Part shown: piece after piece, positions 62,291 through 64,000 of the stretch
Position numbering within the stretch: the first letter of the stretch is position 1
Layout: each line of letters starts with the position of its first letter
Assembly (NCBI GenBank): GCA_036971615.1
Contig: JAYKKR010000001.1
Span: 2,542,001-2,606,000, forward strand
From: Amyloporia xantha
Lineage: Eukaryota > Basidiomycota > Agaricomycetes > Polyporales > Adustoporiaceae
Direction of reading: 5' to 3'
Length of the DNA: 64,000 nucleotides
Notes under the pieces: generated by a model
What the model was told of the DNA's origin: nothing
Database searches by the model: none
What the model saw: only the letters and a program-made list of their open reading frames with translations
Translations under genes and position numbers: made by a program

Positions 62291-63496
62291 TTAGTCGACG
62301 TACAGTTCAATATCATCGATGAATGTCCACGAACTGTTGTCGTTATCTGTCAGTCCAACGTGGTCGGGTACAATCTGCGCGGTCACGTTATGATAGGGTG
62401 TGGTGAATAAGGCCGTAGATGATGTCTTGATCATGATTGATCGTGACGGTCAGAACGACTGGTGTGCTCTCAGTCATTGTGTACTTACCACCACTAGTTT
62501 GTTATATATGCCTGCATAGCCGAGATTCCTAAGAGCACAGTCACCTAGTGCTTCGACGTAGTCGTCCGTTGTTGCGTCTACTGTATTTATGATAGGTTCG
62601 ACCATGGTGTCTGAGTGAATGTGGTCTTGTTAGATATCACATGCGTTTTGGTTCATGATTGTACTGACCGCGAAGGAATATTTGCTCTAGGTTTACAGCC
62701 TCCCGTATCAGCGAATGCACCATTGCGGTGTCGGCTTGATTTGTCAGGTAGCTGTACATGGTACAGGCGAAGCGGACATGTCGTTCTTTATCTTGTATGA
62801 TTCGTTCCATGGTGCTACAGAGTTCTGACATCACGTTTTTCTGTTTGAGTCTCGCTACTACCAGAAAGGACGACGAGTGTAGAATGACTTCGGTTAGTAC
62901 GAACGCGATGAGTCGAGTGGGGAGAGGTATATCCCGAGTTGAAACCCACTGGCTGGACCAGGTAGCTTTTGCTCGTATGGAGGATGTGGATCGTAGGACG
63001 TTAACAAACTCGGAATCCTGAGCCATGTCGTCTACGAGGGTACTGAGCCATATGGAATTGATTTCGTAGTGGATGTTCTCGCTGATAAACAATCAGAACT
63101 ACAATAGAGCCGATACATGGAGAACTTACGTCATGATTTGGAAACCGTAGAAGCAGCGGGCTTCTGCAATCTCAATTTCCTCAAAAAAAAATTGCGCGAA
63201 TTGTTTTTGTGACGTGGGGTCGGACGCAGTCTGGAATGCTAAGATAATGTTGATGGCGAATTTCTCTGAGTCACTGAAATTCGTAGACCAATCCGATGCG
63301 TCCGCGGATGGATTGATCGCTTCTGCTGTCCAGAAGTAAGTGAGCGTTGTCTTGTATTGTTGCCATAACTATACAAACGATGGGTTAATTAACGACGCGT
63401 CGTGAGTTACTGTTCATTCGCCTCTGTGAACTTGATCGGGAATAGGACAAAACGAGATGTCTCGTAGTCGGGCCCGTCTATCGTTATGTGAGCCAT
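62291..63496 (-). CDS. Divergent ribonucleotide reductase R2-like protein
   Basis: Exons on the minus strand: 63496-63411, 63368-63130, 63081-62669, 62610-62489, 62425-62291; about 331 residues. The first junction is one base short (TATAG then TTATGG); one more G would read NEQLWQQYK. R2 signatures are unmistakable: RFVLFPIKF, FWTAEAIN, FAINIILAFQTASD, EARCFYGFQ, ENIHYEIN, VLTEVILHSSSF and RHVRFACTMY. R2 normally makes the diiron-tyrosyl radical for deoxynucleotide synthesis. Here the position of the first Asp ligand is Asn48, the radical tyrosine is Asn117 and one Glu ligand is Lys207; Glu110, His113, Glu173 and His210 remain. Catalysis by the usual radical is therefore unlikely. A structural or regulatory partner of a true R2, as with yeast Rnr4, or a new function is possible. 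The C-terminus (SSWTFIDDIELYVD) is acidic and aromatic, as R1-binding tails are. Confidence 0.72.
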
Positions 63497-64000
63497 TTGA
63501 TCGGTTGTTGTCGATTTGAAAAGAAGAGGATATATTGTAATGCCGGGTCTTTTTGGTTATATAGTCGAGCGATTATCTTGGTTCTATTCGTGTCTGTTAC
63601 CGCTATGAGAGCAGTCGTTCGTGTAATAAATATTCCAAATAGTCAGTTTATGTAATACGTGGTACTCCCAGAGAACGGAGTGTTATTGGATACCGTTCGA
63701 TCATGAGCCGTCTGTATTGGTTAGGTGACTCAATTTGCCTGGAATTACCTTGCTTGAGTAAATAAACTGTTTACGGTGATCGAGTTGTACTCGTGCGTAT
63801 GTCTGCATGAATGACATATTTGGATAGGATATGTTTGTCGCGGAGGGGAGATGAGACAGTTTTGGGTATCATTACGTGGGAGGGATTGTTTCACCGCGTC
63901 AGCGGAGACTTGTGGTTCCTTTTAATTGTCATACTATATTTGTCATTGCATATACCCTCACCGTGGTTACGTATGTGTGATGACAACGAATGCTATTGCG
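63497..64000. other. Right edge, R2-like upstream region
   Basis: About 500 bp upstream of the R2-like start. A/T-rich, with ATATATTGT near 63530 that may serve as a TATA-like site read on the minus strand. No gene is seen before the window ends. Confidence 0.45.

Noticed and set aside
28231..63496. A nucleotide/folate metabolism cluster (ADE5,7, ABZ1, DCD1, R2-like)
   Set aside because: The genes are 15-20 kb apart with unrelated genes between, on both strands and with no shared regulatory motif seen.

Overview
The window looks like a piece of a nuclear chromosome from a filamentous basidiomycete, most likely a wood-decay or other Agaricomycete. Coding sequences are cut by many 48-65 nt GT-AG introns, genes are packed on both strands with short bidirectional spacers, and the orthologues are fungal (Sld2, Rpn5, mS23, Ade5,7, Sed5, Nop6, Ubc12, Abz1, Tti1, Dcd1, Pop3). 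I see no operons, CRISPR arrays, rRNA or convincing tRNA genes.

Layout. 1-0.98 kb: nothing recognised. 0.98-12.5 kb: a Pal1-like proline-rich protein (-), replication factor Sld2 (+), an F-box-like protein (+), proteasome lid subunit Rpn5 (+), mitoribosomal mS23 (-). 12.5-17.6 kb: a gene-poor stretch with a repeat bearing inverted arms, decayed-looking ORFs, and a two-exon gene for a 31-residue cysteine-rich peptide. 17.6-24.2 kb: an Lnt-like membrane nitrilase (+), a 493-bp MITE-like element, and an unrecognised Ser/Pro-rich protein (+). 24.6-34 kb: a second Pal1-like protein (-), bifunctional purine enzyme Ade5,7 (+), an ankyrin/CCCH protein (-). 34.2-34.9 kb: a second inverted-repeat element. 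35-45.4 kb: GpsA-type glycerol-3-phosphate dehydrogenase (-), syntaxin Sed5 (+), Nop6 (-), Ubc12 (-), a 2OG-Fe(II) dioxygenase (+), p-aminobenzoate synthase (-). 45.8-59 kb: Tti1 (+), dCMP deaminase (-), Pop3 (-), a GNAT acetyltransferase (+), an arrestin-like protein (+). 59-64 kb: a T/G-rich stretch with an F-box protein (+) and a ribonucleotide-reductase R2-like protein (-).

Most genes are unrelated housekeeping functions. Purine, folate-precursor and deoxynucleotide genes (Ade5,7, Abz1, Dcd1, R2-like) share the window, but I see no sign of a cluster.

Two things stand out. The R2-like gene keeps the fold-level signature of ribonucleotide reductase small subunits but has lost the radical tyrosine and two metal ligands. 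The tiny cysteine-rich gene has a clean TATA box and intron but is too short for ordinary gene calling. A caution: at least seven genes need a one-base correction, usually at a short G or C run, to read through conserved motifs. This looks like an assembly error pattern, so frame-based pseudogene calls here should be treated with care. Exon coordinates were worked out by hand from splice sites, frame and family similarity remembered, not searched.
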